Below are positions 35,344 to 43,683 of a DNA stretch of 64,000 nt, piece after piece; position 1 is the first letter of the stretch; each line of letters starts with the position of its first letter. The stretch is taken from the NCBI GenBank assembly GCA_965243345.1, contig CBDEUR010000003.1:2480001-2544000 (forward strand). The letters are read 5' to 3'. The position numbers and the translations under genes are program-made. The stretch is from Bin52 sp965243345. Its GTDB lineage: Bacteria; Pseudomonadota; Alphaproteobacteria; Thalassobaculales; Thalassobaculaceae. The notes beneath the pieces are model-generated. The model was not told where the DNA came from. It did no database searches and saw nothing but the letters and a program-made list of their open reading frames with translations.

Positions 35344-36531
35344 ATGTCCGTGCTCCTGATCGCCGTCATCGCGATGCTGGTGCAGCAGACCGTCGCAACC
35401 ACGGCGAAGATCGGGCTGCCCGCCCTGTTCCCGGCACTCGCCGACGACCTCGCCTTCGATGCCGAGTTCGTGCTCGCCTACGCCTGGGTCTACGCCGCCT
35501 GTTCACTCGCCGTCATGGCCGGGTGCGGCGGCGCCATCCGGCGCTACGGCGGCCTGCGAACCAGTCAGGCCGGCTGTATCCTGATGGCCGCGGGCCTGAT
35601 TGTAGCCGCACTGATCGCAACTCCGCTGCTCGTCGTCCCCGTGCTCGCCGTGACCGCGCTGCTGATCAGTGTCGGATCAACGGTGGCGACACCGGCAAGT
35701 TCGCAGATCCTGGCGGCCTACTCACCGCCCCGCTGGGCACCTCTCGTCTTCTCGATCAAGCAGACGGGAGTACCTGCGGGTGTGGCGATTTCGGGACTGG
35801 TCCTTGCCCCGATTGCCGTCGTGTTCGGCTGGCGAGGCACCGCATTTGGCCTTGCAGTGCTGTGCCTTGCCATGGCCGTTCTGCTGCAGCCGCTCCGCTC
35901 ACGGTTCGACAGTACGCGGGACCCGCGTGCCGCGATCGGTCCGGGAGGGTTCGCAGACACTGTCCGCACCGTGATGGCGCACTCCGAGACCAGGACGCTG
36001 GCCATCAACGCCTTCATCTTCGTCGGGATGCAATCGATCTACACCAATTTCACGATCACCTACCTCTACGAGAAGCTCGACTTCTCGCTCGACGAAGCAG
36101 GCCGCGTGCTGGGACTTGCAACCATCGTCGCCATTCCGGCCCGGGTGTTCTGGGGCTGGATCGGCAGTACCCTGGTGCGGCCCCGCACCCTGCTCGCCGT
36201 GCTCGCTCTGCTGATGGCGTCATCGACAGCGCTGGTCGGAGCGTTCGATCCACACTGGAGCCACGTCGCGATCCTCGCCGTCAACTGCGCGATCAGCCTG
36301 TCGGTGCTCTCCTGGCACGGGGTCCTCCTGTCCGAGATCGCGCGGCTGGCCCCGGCCGGGGAAGCAGGACGCCTGACCGGCGGAGTGCTCGCCTTCGGTG
36401 CAGCCGGACAGCTGTTCTACCCGGTCCTGTTCGGCACGGCGTTCTGGCTTGCCGGCTATCTTGCGGCCTGGAGCCTGATCGCACTGCCCGCCGCACTGGT
36501 CGGCGGCGCACTGTTGCTGAGACGCGGATAG
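35344..36531 (+). CDS. MFS transporter
   Basis: 395 aa with about twelve hydrophobic helices beginning at MSVLLIAVIAMLVQQTVATT. MFS hints include the basic loop after helix 2 (GGAIRRYGGLRTS) and SIKQTGVPAGVAISG after helix 4, a motif seen in sugar/acid and CynX-like permeases. No substrate can be read. It starts 13 bases after the S4 gene and 192 bases before the PLP enzyme gene, so it might export or import a compound handled by the latter. Confidence 0.8.
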   Translation: MSVLLIAVIAMLVQQTVATTAKIGLPALFPALADDLAFDAEFVLAYAWVYAACSLAVMAGCGGAIRRYGGLRTSQAGCILMAAGLIVAALIATPLLVVPVLAVTALLISVGSTVATPASSQILAAYSPPRWAPLVFSIKQTGVPAGVAISGLVLAPIAVVFGWRGTAFGLAVLCLAMAVLLQPLRSRFDSTRDPRAAIGPGGFADTVRTVMAHSETRTLAINAFIFVGMQSIYTNFTITYLYEKLDFSLDEAGRVLGLATIVAIPARVFWGWIGSTLVRPRTLLAVLALLMASSTALVGAFDPHWSHVAILAVNCAISLSVLSWHGVLLSEIARLAPAGEAGRLTGGVLAFGAAGQLFYPVLFGTAFWLAGYLAAWSLIALPAALVGGALLLRRG

Positions 36532-36723
36532 CGCCGCCGAACCCGCATGGCATCGAGCGATGTCCCGCTGCGCCGCGCGTACCGGTGCCCTGCCCGCACG
36601 CACGTGGTCGGCAACCGGCGTTTCCGGCCCGGGCCGGTTGCAATCGCCGACCTGCGGTGGCACCTGTCGGGAAGCGATGCGAAGTCCGCTCGCCAATCGA
36701 AACAGCAGGACGCAGAGGTCGCA

Positions 36724-37770
36724 ATGTCCAGCCCGCTCGATGCCATTGGCCGCTTCCCCCGGATCCGGCTCGGCCATGTGCCGACGCCGCTGGAACCTGC
36801 GCTGAACCTGGGCAGGGCGATCGGTGTCGAGCTCTGGATCAAGCGGGACGACTGCACGGGTCTTGCGCTTGGCGGCAACAAGGTGCGCCAGCTCGAATTC
36901 CACTTCGGCCAGGCCCGCGCCAGGGGCGCGGACACCATCCTTGTCACCGGCGCCGTGCAGTCCAACCTGGTTCGTGTTGCCGCCGCGGCCGCGCGCCTGC
37001 TCGGCATGGCAGCCCATATCCAGCTCGAGGACCGGGTGGACGGGACAGGCGAGCTCTATCGCACATCCGGCAACCTGCTGCTTGACCGGATGCTGGGAGC
37101 GACGCTGCATACCTTCCCCGTCGGCGAGGACGAGGGGGCGGCGGACCAGTCAATGGAACGGCGCGCAGCTGCGCTCGCAGCCGAGGGACTCAACCCCTAT
37201 GTCGTCCATTCCGCACCGGGGTCCGTTCCTGTCGGCGCACTGGGCTACGTACTGGCTGCCGAAGAGATCCTGGTTCAGGCGCGCGAGATGGGCATCAGCT
37301 TTCACGCGGCCGTGACCGCCTCGGGAAGCGCGCTCACGCATGCCGGCCTGCTGGTCGGCTGGAGGGCACTCGGCGAGCGGTTGCCGGTGCTTGGCATCTG
37401 CGTGCGACGTGACGCCGACGGCCAGGGCGCGCGGGTGAGAGACGTGGTCGGTGCGCTCGCGCGCGGGATCGGCCTGGAGGGCATTTGCGGCGAAGGCGAC
37501 GTCGAGGTCTCCGACGCGGTTCTGTCGCCGGGCTACGGCCGGCTCAACGACGCGGTGCGCGAGGCGATGGAACTGGCGGCGCGTCACGAGGGACTGCTGC
37601 TCGACCCGGTCTACACGGGACGGGCAATGGCGGGGCTGATCCACCACGTGCGTACGGGCCGTATTGCCGCAGGCAGCCGGGTGGTGTTCATCCATACCGG
37701 CGGGCTGCCTGCGCTCTTTGCCTATGGAGATAGCCTGGGGTCCTGGCTGTCGGAAGCGCCGACCCGGTGA
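36724..37770 (+). CDS. PLP-dependent D-cysteine desulfhydrase/ACC deaminase family enzyme
   Basis: 348 aa, fold-type II PLP enzyme. Start FPRIRLGHVPTPLEPALNL is the family signature; Lys53 in LGGNKVRQLEF is the Schiff-base lysine; GAVQSNLVR follows as the substrate-carboxylate loop (the usual form is S-N-H, here S-N-L), and the FIHTGG phosphate motif is near the C-terminus. Family members release ammonia and pyruvate from D-cysteine or break the cyclopropane of ACC. The SNL instead of SNH is a real deviation and may change substrate choice. Confidence 0.86.
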   Translation: MSSPLDAIGRFPRIRLGHVPTPLEPALNLGRAIGVELWIKRDDCTGLALGGNKVRQLEFHFGQARARGADTILVTGAVQSNLVRVAAAAARLLGMAAHIQLEDRVDGTGELYRTSGNLLLDRMLGATLHTFPVGEDEGAADQSMERRAAALAAEGLNPYVVHSAPGSVPVGALGYVLAAEEILVQAREMGISFHAAVTASGSALTHAGLLVGWRALGERLPVLGICVRRDADGQGARVRDVVGALARGIGLEGICGEGDVEVSDAVLSPGYGRLNDAVREAMELAARHEGLLLDPVYTGRAMAGLIHHVRTGRIAAGSRVVFIHTGGLPALFAYGDSLGSWLSEAPTR

Positions 37771-38142
37771 GGAAATGATGATACGTACACGCGGGCTTCG
37801 CGGCCGCGCGGGAACCAGGGCTCGACCGGGCAGTGTCGCCATGCCGGGCCAGGCGGCGCACCGTGCCGGGCCTGTTGTCAGCGCAGGTGACCTCCGCGAG
37901 CCGGAACTGCATTCACACCCGCTGGCGCCTTTGCCGTGCTCCGAACCCGAAAGGGCCCGGTCCTCCCCCGGCCGCCGTACCGGTCGTGGTACTCGATACC
38001 CGTATCCCGCCCCGACCTGATCAGGGAGACGGAACACACGGGCGTGGGCCGGCGCAGCCGATCGCGGGCCGGTCATCCATGGACGCCGCCGGCGGGCCGG
38101 CGAAAGCAGAAGACCTGTCTTGCCTGCATGAACCGGGGCAGA
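37771..38142. other. 372-base convergent gap, no gene seen
   Basis: The stretch lies between the ends of the plus-strand PLP enzyme gene and the minus-strand dehydrogenase gene. Frames through it lack similarity I recognise, and no strong hairpin with a U-run was found. It may hold weak or rho-dependent termination sites or a decayed gene. Confidence 0.5.
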
Positions 38143-39147
38143 TCAGTTCGGCAGGAACCTCTCGTTCTGGCAGTTGCGCAGGGTGCCGTCACGCAGCCGG
38201 GCGGCGGCGGTCTGCACGGCCTTGGACCTGAGATCGACCAGTCCGGGCGGGCTGTAGAAGGCGGCGTGCGGCGTGATGATCAGCCTGCCCTCGAGCCACT
38301 CCTCCCGCGCCATGTAGGCCCTGATCAGCGGGTGCGTGTCGTCCGCCGGTTCGTCCGGCAGGACGTCAAGCGCAGCACCCGCCGGACACCCTGCCCGGAG
38401 CGCTTCGTACAGGGCGTCGAGGTCGACCGTGGGCCCGCGCGACGTGTTCACCAGAATGGCCCCGGGTTTCATGCGGGCCAGCCTGTCGGCGTTGGCAACA
38501 TGTCGGGTCGTTTCGGACAGCGGCGCGTGCAGGCTCACCGTGTCCGCGGTCTCGAACAGTTCCTCGGGAGTCGCGACCCGGCGGTACCCGGTCGAAAGAT
38601 CGACACCATCCGGCAGCCAGGGGTCGTGGAAGACGATGTTCATGTCGAAGGCCGCGGCGCGCCGCGCGGCTGCCAGCCCGATGCGCCCGAGCCCGAGGAC
38701 ACCAAAGGTGCGTCCACGCAACCGGTCGATGCACGGGCTCTCGACATACCGCCACAGGCCCGCCGGATCACTGCGCATCCTGGAATCGTAGCGGTCGAGA
38801 CCCCGCCGCAACGCCAGCATGAGCGAGAGTGCGTGATCCGCGACCTCGGTGGTTCCGTAGTCGGGCACCGTGCACACCGCGATATCCCGCTGTCCCAGGG
38901 TCTCGAGATCGAGACCGTCGAAACCGACCCCGCCCCGCACCACGATCCGGGCACGCTGCATCATCGGGACTGCCGCCATTACGGCGGCCGTGCCGCGGTA
39001 GGTCACGATCCCGTCCGCACGCGCCCACGCATCGTCGGTGACCTCGTCCTGGTGGTCGAAGAACTCGAGCTCGACCTCCGGTCCCACCGCGTCCTGCTCT
39101 ATGTGTTCGTCACCACGGGTATGCTTGTCGGTAATGAGGATCCGCAT
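38143..39147 (-). CDS. D-2-hydroxyacid dehydrogenase, CtBP-like
   Basis: 334 aa. NAD-binding GLGRIG (152-157) with Asp after beta-2 (FHDPWL), catalytic Arg236 (NTSRG), Glu265 (LPDEP) and His293 (ITPHAAF) are all in place. The arrangement matches C-terminal-binding-protein-like dehydrogenases and phosphoglycerate dehydrogenase relatives, which reduce 2-oxo acids to D-2-hydroxyacids. Its gene is preceded 33 bases upstream, on the same strand, by a GST-like gene, so they may be cotranscribed. Confidence 0.9.
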   Translation of the reverse strand: MRILITDKHTRGDEHIEQDAVGPEVELEFFDHQDEVTDDAWARADGIVTYRGTAAVMAAVPMMQRARIVVRGGVGFDGLDLETLGQRDIAVCTVPDYGTTEVADHALSLMLALRRGLDRYDSRMRSDPAGLWRYVESPCIDRLRGRTFGVLGLGRIGLAAARRAAAFDMNIVFHDPWLPDGVDLSTGYRRVATPEELFETADTVSLHAPLSETTRHVANADRLARMKPGAILVNTSRGPTVDLDALYEALRAGCPAGAALDVLPDEPADDTHPLIRAYMAREEWLEGRLIITPHAAFYSPPGLVDLRSKAVQTAAARLRDGTLRNCQNERFLPN

Positions 39148-39180
39148 GTTCCGCCCTGTCCTGTCTACATTGTCGTCCGG

Positions 39181-40197
39181 TCACGCCGCGGCCCGGCGCA
39201 ACACGTCACTGCCAGCGGTCTGGCCGAGCAGCGCATCAACCCTCTTGCGACCGGCGCGGTCAAGCGCCTGGTAGCGTCGGCGCAACTCCTCGAGGCACTT
39301 CACCTGGTAGCCGAACACCGGCTGGCTGTACGGCCGGCCAAGCAGTTCGATGGTAAACTCCGGCTGCCCGGCCCGCGCCGCGAATGCATTGCCCTCGAGG
39401 AAGGGCAGGTAGAGGTCGCCGCAGTAGCGAACCAACTGCACCGTTGCGTCCGGCAGCTCATCACCCGGTTCCAGCCACTCGCCCTCGATGCCGGACGCGT
39501 CGTCGAGCGTGCGGACCCAGCTCTCGGTGCGCTGTGCCGCGCTGCGCATGATGGCCATCGGGGTCGGATCGGAGGCAAGGGTGGCGAGCTGGCCGAACAG
39601 GCCGAAGTCTCCCAGTGCCGGGCGTGACCCGAACAGGTAGCTGAACGCACTCACATGCGTGTCCAGGACCGCAATCACGTGCCGGTAGCTCTCCTCGATG
39701 AGCGGGGCATTGTCGGGAGTGCATCCGACCAGGGGCAGCCTTGCGATCTGGCGTTCGGCGAACTCCCGGGCCGCGGCCGAACGCTCCTTACCCGTCCGGT
39801 CCGGGTGGAAATCGTCCGCGATCCAGAAGCTCGCGTAGCGGATGTCCTTGTCGGAGGACCAGCGGTAGTGAAACAGGGGCTTGGTCAGCCACTCGTCGCC
39901 CATGTCCTCGATCAGGTGGCTGAGGAAGGCATGCACCGGATCCGGCGGCACGATCGAGCGCCGGTTCGGATGGCGCTCCTCCAGCGCATAGGCGATCGGC
40001 GTCGAATCGATGTGCATGCTCCCGTCCTCGGGATACTGCAGGATCGGCATCAGCAGCGGGCGGACACCTGCGAACTCGTCGATGTTCCGGTCGGTGCGCA
40101 GCTCCCAGACGTGCGGCAACCGGCGATAGCGCAGGATCGCACGCAGCTTGCGCGAGTAGCCCGACCCGTTTGTTCCCACGATGCGGTAATGATCCAT
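39181..40197 (-). CDS. Glutathione S-transferase-fold protein, extended C-terminus
   Basis: 338 aa, longer than usual GSTs (about 200-230). N-terminal thioredoxin-like part: VGTNGSGYSRKLRAILRYRRL with Ser/Tyr where a catalytic Cys often sits, then LLMPILQYPEDGSMHIDSTPIAYALE containing the cis-Pro and glutathione-binding Ser region. The C-terminal helical domain includes LFGSRPALGDFGLFGQL. The last 90 residues form an added domain I do not recognise. Function in conjugation or as a stress protein is unknown. Confidence 0.75.
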   Translation of the reverse strand: MDHYRIVGTNGSGYSRKLRAILRYRRLPHVWELRTDRNIDEFAGVRPLLMPILQYPEDGSMHIDSTPIAYALEERHPNRRSIVPPDPVHAFLSHLIEDMGDEWLTKPLFHYRWSSDKDIRYASFWIADDFHPDRTGKERSAAAREFAERQIARLPLVGCTPDNAPLIEESYRHVIAVLDTHVSAFSYLFGSRPALGDFGLFGQLATLASDPTPMAIMRSAAQRTESWVRTLDDASGIEGEWLEPGDELPDATVQLVRYCGDLYLPFLEGNAFAARAGQPEFTIELLGRPYSQPVFGYQVKCLEELRRRYQALDRAGRKRVDALLGQTAGSDVLRRAAA

Positions 40198-40312
40198 GCA
40201 CCGGTGCTCCCCGTCGCAGTCGCGGCACCGCCCGGCCGTACGCGGGCGCGAACCTTGTCAGCGATGTCCAAACATCCCATGGTCGCCGCCTTCACACTGG
40301 CGGAGGCCCGGG

Positions 40313-41065
40313 ATGCGCCTGTACTACCACACCACGAGCAGCGCCTCGATGCGCGTGACCCTGTACCTGCGCTGCCGCGGGATCGCGATCACCCTGGTCG
40401 AAACCGGTTTCGAGACCGATCACCGGGGCATCCCGGTGTTCACCATGCCCCAAGGCGATCCCGAGACCGTGAAACGCGGCACCACCGACCTGACCGCATT
40501 CAACCCGGAAGGACGTGTCCCGGTCCTGCTGCTCGACGACGGGCGAATGATGACGCAGACAGGTCCGATCATGGAGTACCTGGAAGAGACAGTTCCGGCC
40601 GGCAGCGGCCCGAGCCTGTTGCCGAGGGACGCGTGGGACCGTGCGCAGGCACGCCGGATCGCCTCGATCATCGCCGCCGATACCCAGCCGTACCAGAATG
40701 TTCCCTTCATCATCCAGGCCATCGGCGAATGGGGCCTCGCCAAGGCGCCACCCCTGGTCCACCCGCTGCGCTGCCACTACATCCGCCGCGAGTTCGGCGC
40801 CATCGAGACAATCCTCGAACAGACCGCGGGTCGTTACGCGGTGGGAAACGAAATCACCGTCGCCGACTGTTTCCTGGTTCCCCAGGTCCGCAACGCCCTG
40901 CTCGCCGGCATCGACCTGCCGGGCGAGTTCCCGGTCCTTTCCCGGGTCTGGGAGAACGCGACCGCGGTGCCGGAGTTCGCCGAGGTGATCGCGGAGGCCG
41001 GTGGCATCGTCCAGAACTTCGTCTTCGACGAGGAGAGGTTCGAGGTCTACACCGCACCCGGCTGA
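40313..41065 (+). CDS. Glutathione S-transferase family protein (zeta/maleylacetoacetate isomerase-like)
   Basis: 250 aa. The SSASMRVTLYLRCRGI start matches the zeta-class motif SSxSxRVR, in which the first Ser activates glutathione; NPEGRVPVLLLDDGRMMTQTGPIMEYLEE supplies the cis-Pro and Ser-type glutathione contacts. The C-terminal domain has VGNEITVADCFLVPQV. Zeta GSTs isomerise maleylacetoacetate in aromatic breakdown, but GST family naming is loose. GGAGG lies six bases before the ATG. It is divergent from the other GST-fold gene, with 115 bases between. Confidence 0.8.
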   Translation: MRLYYHTTSSASMRVTLYLRCRGIAITLVETGFETDHRGIPVFTMPQGDPETVKRGTTDLTAFNPEGRVPVLLLDDGRMMTQTGPIMEYLEETVPAGSGPSLLPRDAWDRAQARRIASIIAADTQPYQNVPFIIQAIGEWGLAKAPPLVHPLRCHYIRREFGAIETILEQTAGRYAVGNEITVADCFLVPQVRNALLAGIDLPGEFPVLSRVWENATAVPEFAEVIAEAGGIVQNFVFDEERFEVYTAPG

Positions 41066-41238
41066 TACCCGCACCCTTCTCGCGGCACGCACGGCGACCA
41101 CCGCAGCAGGCCCGTCACCGGACGCCGTGACGCCCACGGCCCGGGCCGGAGTTCCCTGCCCCGAAGCAACGCCCCGGACGGCCAGGTTCGCCCGCCCGGT
41201 CGGGCCGTGGACATCAGGGCAGGCCTGCGTTCCGCTGA

Positions 41239-42378
41239 TCAGCGGCCCCGCAGCGGCGCGAAGAAGGCGCGGATGTCCTCGACGAGGAGGTCGGGCTGTT
41301 CGAAAGCCGCGAAGTGCCCGCCGCGCGGCATGTCCGTCCAGTGGACGATGTTGTAGACCGGCTCGCACCACGACCGGGGCGCCCGCAGGATCTCCTTCGG
41401 GAACGCCGCGACACCGGTCGGCACCTCCACCCGGCCGCGGCCCGTTCTGCCGAAACTCTCCCAGTACAGGCGTGCCGAGGACGCGGCCGAACCGGTCAGC
41501 CAGTACATCATCACGTTGTCCAGCATCTCGTCGCGGCCAAGCGCGTTTTCGGGATGCCCGTCGCAGTCGGTCCAGGACCAGAACTTCTCGATGATCCACG
41601 CAAGCTGCCCGACGGGTGAATCAGCCAGCCCGTAGCCCAGTGTCTGCGGCCGGGTGCGCTGCTGCTTCGCGTAGCCCGAGTCCCGGTCAAGGTAGTGCCC
41701 GAGCGCGGCAAGTGCGGCCTCATCCTGCGCTGTCGGGTTGTCCCGCGCGGCCTTTGTGGGTCGCGCGATCGGCATGTTGAGGTGAATCCCGACGCACCTG
41801 TTGCCGGCGATGCGGCCGAGACACGTGGTCACCGCCGCGCCCCAGTCGCCGCCCTGGGCCCCGTAGCGGTCATAGCCGAGGCGCCGCACCAGGACCTGCC
41901 ACGCTTCGGCAATCTTCTCCACGCCCCAGCCGGTCCCGGTCGGCTTGCCCGAGAACCCGTACCCGGGCAGGGACGGACAGATGACGTGGAACGCGTCGCG
42001 CGCGTCGCCCCCGTGCGCGACCGGATCCGTCAGCGGCCCGATGATCTTGTGGAACTCGACGACCGAACCCGGCCAGCCGTGGGTGACAAGCAGCGCAAGC
42101 GCATCCGGATGGGGAGAACGCTGGTGGATGAAGTGGATGTCCACCCCTTCGATCCCGGTCAGGAACTGGTCGAACCGGTTGAGTTCCCTCTCGCGCTCGC
42201 GCCAGGCGTAGCCGTCGGCCCAGTAGGCCGCGAGTTCCCGGACATAGGAGAGCGGAGCCCCCTGCGACCAGTCATCGACCGTCTCGCGGTCAGGCCAGCG
42301 GGTCGCATGGATCCGCCGCCTCAGGTCGACCAGGTCCTCCTCCGGGGTCTCGATCCTGAACCGCCGTATCGCGCTCAC
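41239..42378 (-). CDS. Epoxide hydrolase, alpha/beta-hydrolase with EHN domain
   Basis: 379 aa. N-terminal EHN domain (FRIETPEEDLVDLRRRIHATRWPD), oxyanion motif HGWPGS (about 100-105), nucleophile Asp178 in GGDWGA, and charge-relay His in RGGHFAAFEQPD near residue 358. The enzyme adds water to epoxides through an ester intermediate. GTG at 42378 is preferred because GGAGG sits five bases upstream; a GTG two codons earlier lies inside that ribosome site. It ends in a convergent gap facing the GST gene and starts shortly after the aldo/keto reductase gene. Confidence 0.88.
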   Translation of the reverse strand: MSAIRRFRIETPEEDLVDLRRRIHATRWPDRETVDDWSQGAPLSYVRELAAYWADGYAWRERERELNRFDQFLTGIEGVDIHFIHQRSPHPDALALLVTHGWPGSVVEFHKIIGPLTDPVAHGGDARDAFHVICPSLPGYGFSGKPTGTGWGVEKIAEAWQVLVRRLGYDRYGAQGGDWGAAVTTCLGRIAGNRCVGIHLNMPIARPTKAARDNPTAQDEAALAALGHYLDRDSGYAKQQRTRPQTLGYGLADSPVGQLAWIIEKFWSWTDCDGHPENALGRDEMLDNVMMYWLTGSAASSARLYWESFGRTGRGRVEVPTGVAAFPKEILRAPRSWCEPVYNIVHWTDMPRGGHFAAFEQPDLLVEDIRAFFAPLRGR

Positions 42379-42397
42379 GTCCACCTCCGGTCGGCGA

Positions 42398-43225
42398 TCA
42401 CAGGATATCCAGCGGCTCCGGACCGCGCGGCGGCGGGAACCCGGCGTCGAGCTCGGCGAGGTCGGCGTCGGTGAGCGCTATCGCGTCGGCGGCCCGGTTT
42501 TCCTCGACGTGGCGCACGGTGCTTGCCTTGGGAATGACAATGGTCCGGCCATCGCGCATGCACCAGGCGAGGGCGACCTGCATCGGGGTTGCCCCGTGCC
42601 GGTCGGCAACGCGGCCCAGTACCCCTCCCGGGTCAAGCCGGCCCTGCTCGAGCGGCGAGTAGGCCATGACCGGCATCGAGCGGCGCGCGCACCAGGCCAG
42701 CAGGTCCCATTCGACGCCACGACGGGCAGGGTTGTAGAGGATCTGGTTGGTCTGGCAGTCGCCCGAGACGGCGGCGAGCCGATCCATCCCTGCGGTATCG
42801 AAGTTGCTCACTCCCCAGAACCGGATCTTGCCGTCGCGCCGCAGCCGCTCGAACCCCGTGACCGTCTCTTCAAGCCGATGCCGCCCCGGCCAGTGCAGCA
42901 GGTAGAGATCGATCACGTCGGTGCCGAGACGGCGCAGGCTGTTCTCGCAGGCCTTGACCGTTCCGGAGGCACTGGCGTTGTAGGGAAGCACCTTGCTGAC
43001 GAGGAACACCTCGGCGCGGCGCCCGGCGATCGCATCCCCGACCACCTGTTCCGCTCCCCCGTCGCCGTACATCTCGGCGGTATCGACGAGCGTCATCCCG
43101 AGATCGAGACCACGGGCAAGCGCCCGGACCTCCCGGTCCCGCTCGCCGGCACGTTCACCCATCCTCCAGGTTCCGAGGCCGAGCGCCGGAACGACTTCCC
43201 CGGCCGGAAACGCGACAGTCTTCAT
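42398..43225 (-). CDS. Aldo/keto reductase
   Basis: 275 aa. Catalytic tetrad Asp48, Tyr53 (VDTAEMYG), Lys78 (VSKV) and His111 (LLHWPG) is complete, and the NADPH-binding end IVIPKASTVRHVEEN is present. It should reduce aldehydes or ketones to alcohols with NADPH. The start MKTVAFPAGEVVPALGLGTW is the typical entry; an upstream in-frame start would run into holC spacing. It is followed 19 bases later by the epoxide hydrolase gene, suggesting a joint role in handling reactive carbonyls and epoxides. Confidence 0.9.
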   Translation of the reverse strand: MKTVAFPAGEVVPALGLGTWRMGERAGERDREVRALARGLDLGMTLVDTAEMYGDGGAEQVVGDAIAGRRAEVFLVSKVLPYNASASGTVKACENSLRRLGTDVIDLYLLHWPGRHRLEETVTGFERLRRDGKIRFWGVSNFDTAGMDRLAAVSGDCQTNQILYNPARRGVEWDLLAWCARRSMPVMAYSPLEQGRLDPGGVLGRVADRHGATPMQVALAWCMRDGRTIVIPKASTVRHVEENRAADAIALTDADLAELDAGFPPPRGPEPLDIL

Positions 43226-43229
43226 GAGC

Positions 43230-43676
43230 CTACCCCGCTTTGCGCCAGCGCCGTCCGTCCTGCTTCCAGTAGGCAAGCTCGTGCTCGCTGTCCTTCAGGC
43301 TGCGCCACAGGGCCCGGGCGTGGCGCAGCTCGGTGTCGTCGTTGCCGTCAAACAGGGCGAACACCCTCTCGTAGCCCTCGAAGTGCCCGGGCGAGACGCC
43401 CCCGGTAAGAAACAGGCAGGCCGCACCGTTCGGATTGGTCGCGTCGGTGCCGAGCAGGATCGGCTGCAGGTCGGGGCTGCCGTCCAGGGCCGTGCCGTGC
43501 GGCAGCCAGGACGCCGCCTCATAGGTCCAGAGCATCCGGTCGAGCGCCCGGACCCGCGCCTCGTCAGGCGCAATCACGACTGCGCGCATGTCTTCCGCGA
43601 GTACGCGTTCGAGCAGTTTCGGCAGGACCGACCCGATCTGGTTTCCATGCAGGTGATAGAACCCGACCCGGCTCAT
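43230..43676 (-). CDS. holC: DNA polymerase III subunit chi
   Basis: 148 aa. The N-terminus SRVGFYHLHGNQIGSVLPKLLERVLAEDMRAVV and the motif WTYEAASWLPHG are typical of HolC, which links the clamp loader to SSB. The gene starts seven bases after the pepA stop on the same strand, an arrangement common in proteobacteria. The stop is only four bases before the aldo/keto reductase ATG, so an accessory gene may ride on this housekeeping transcript. Confidence 0.9.
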   Translation of the reverse strand: MSRVGFYHLHGNQIGSVLPKLLERVLAEDMRAVVIAPDEARVRALDRMLWTYEAASWLPHGTALDGSPDLQPILLGTDATNPNGAACLFLTGGVSPGHFEGYERVFALFDGNDDTELRHARALWRSLKDSEHELAYWKQDGRRWRKAG

Positions 43677-43683
43677 TGCCGGA

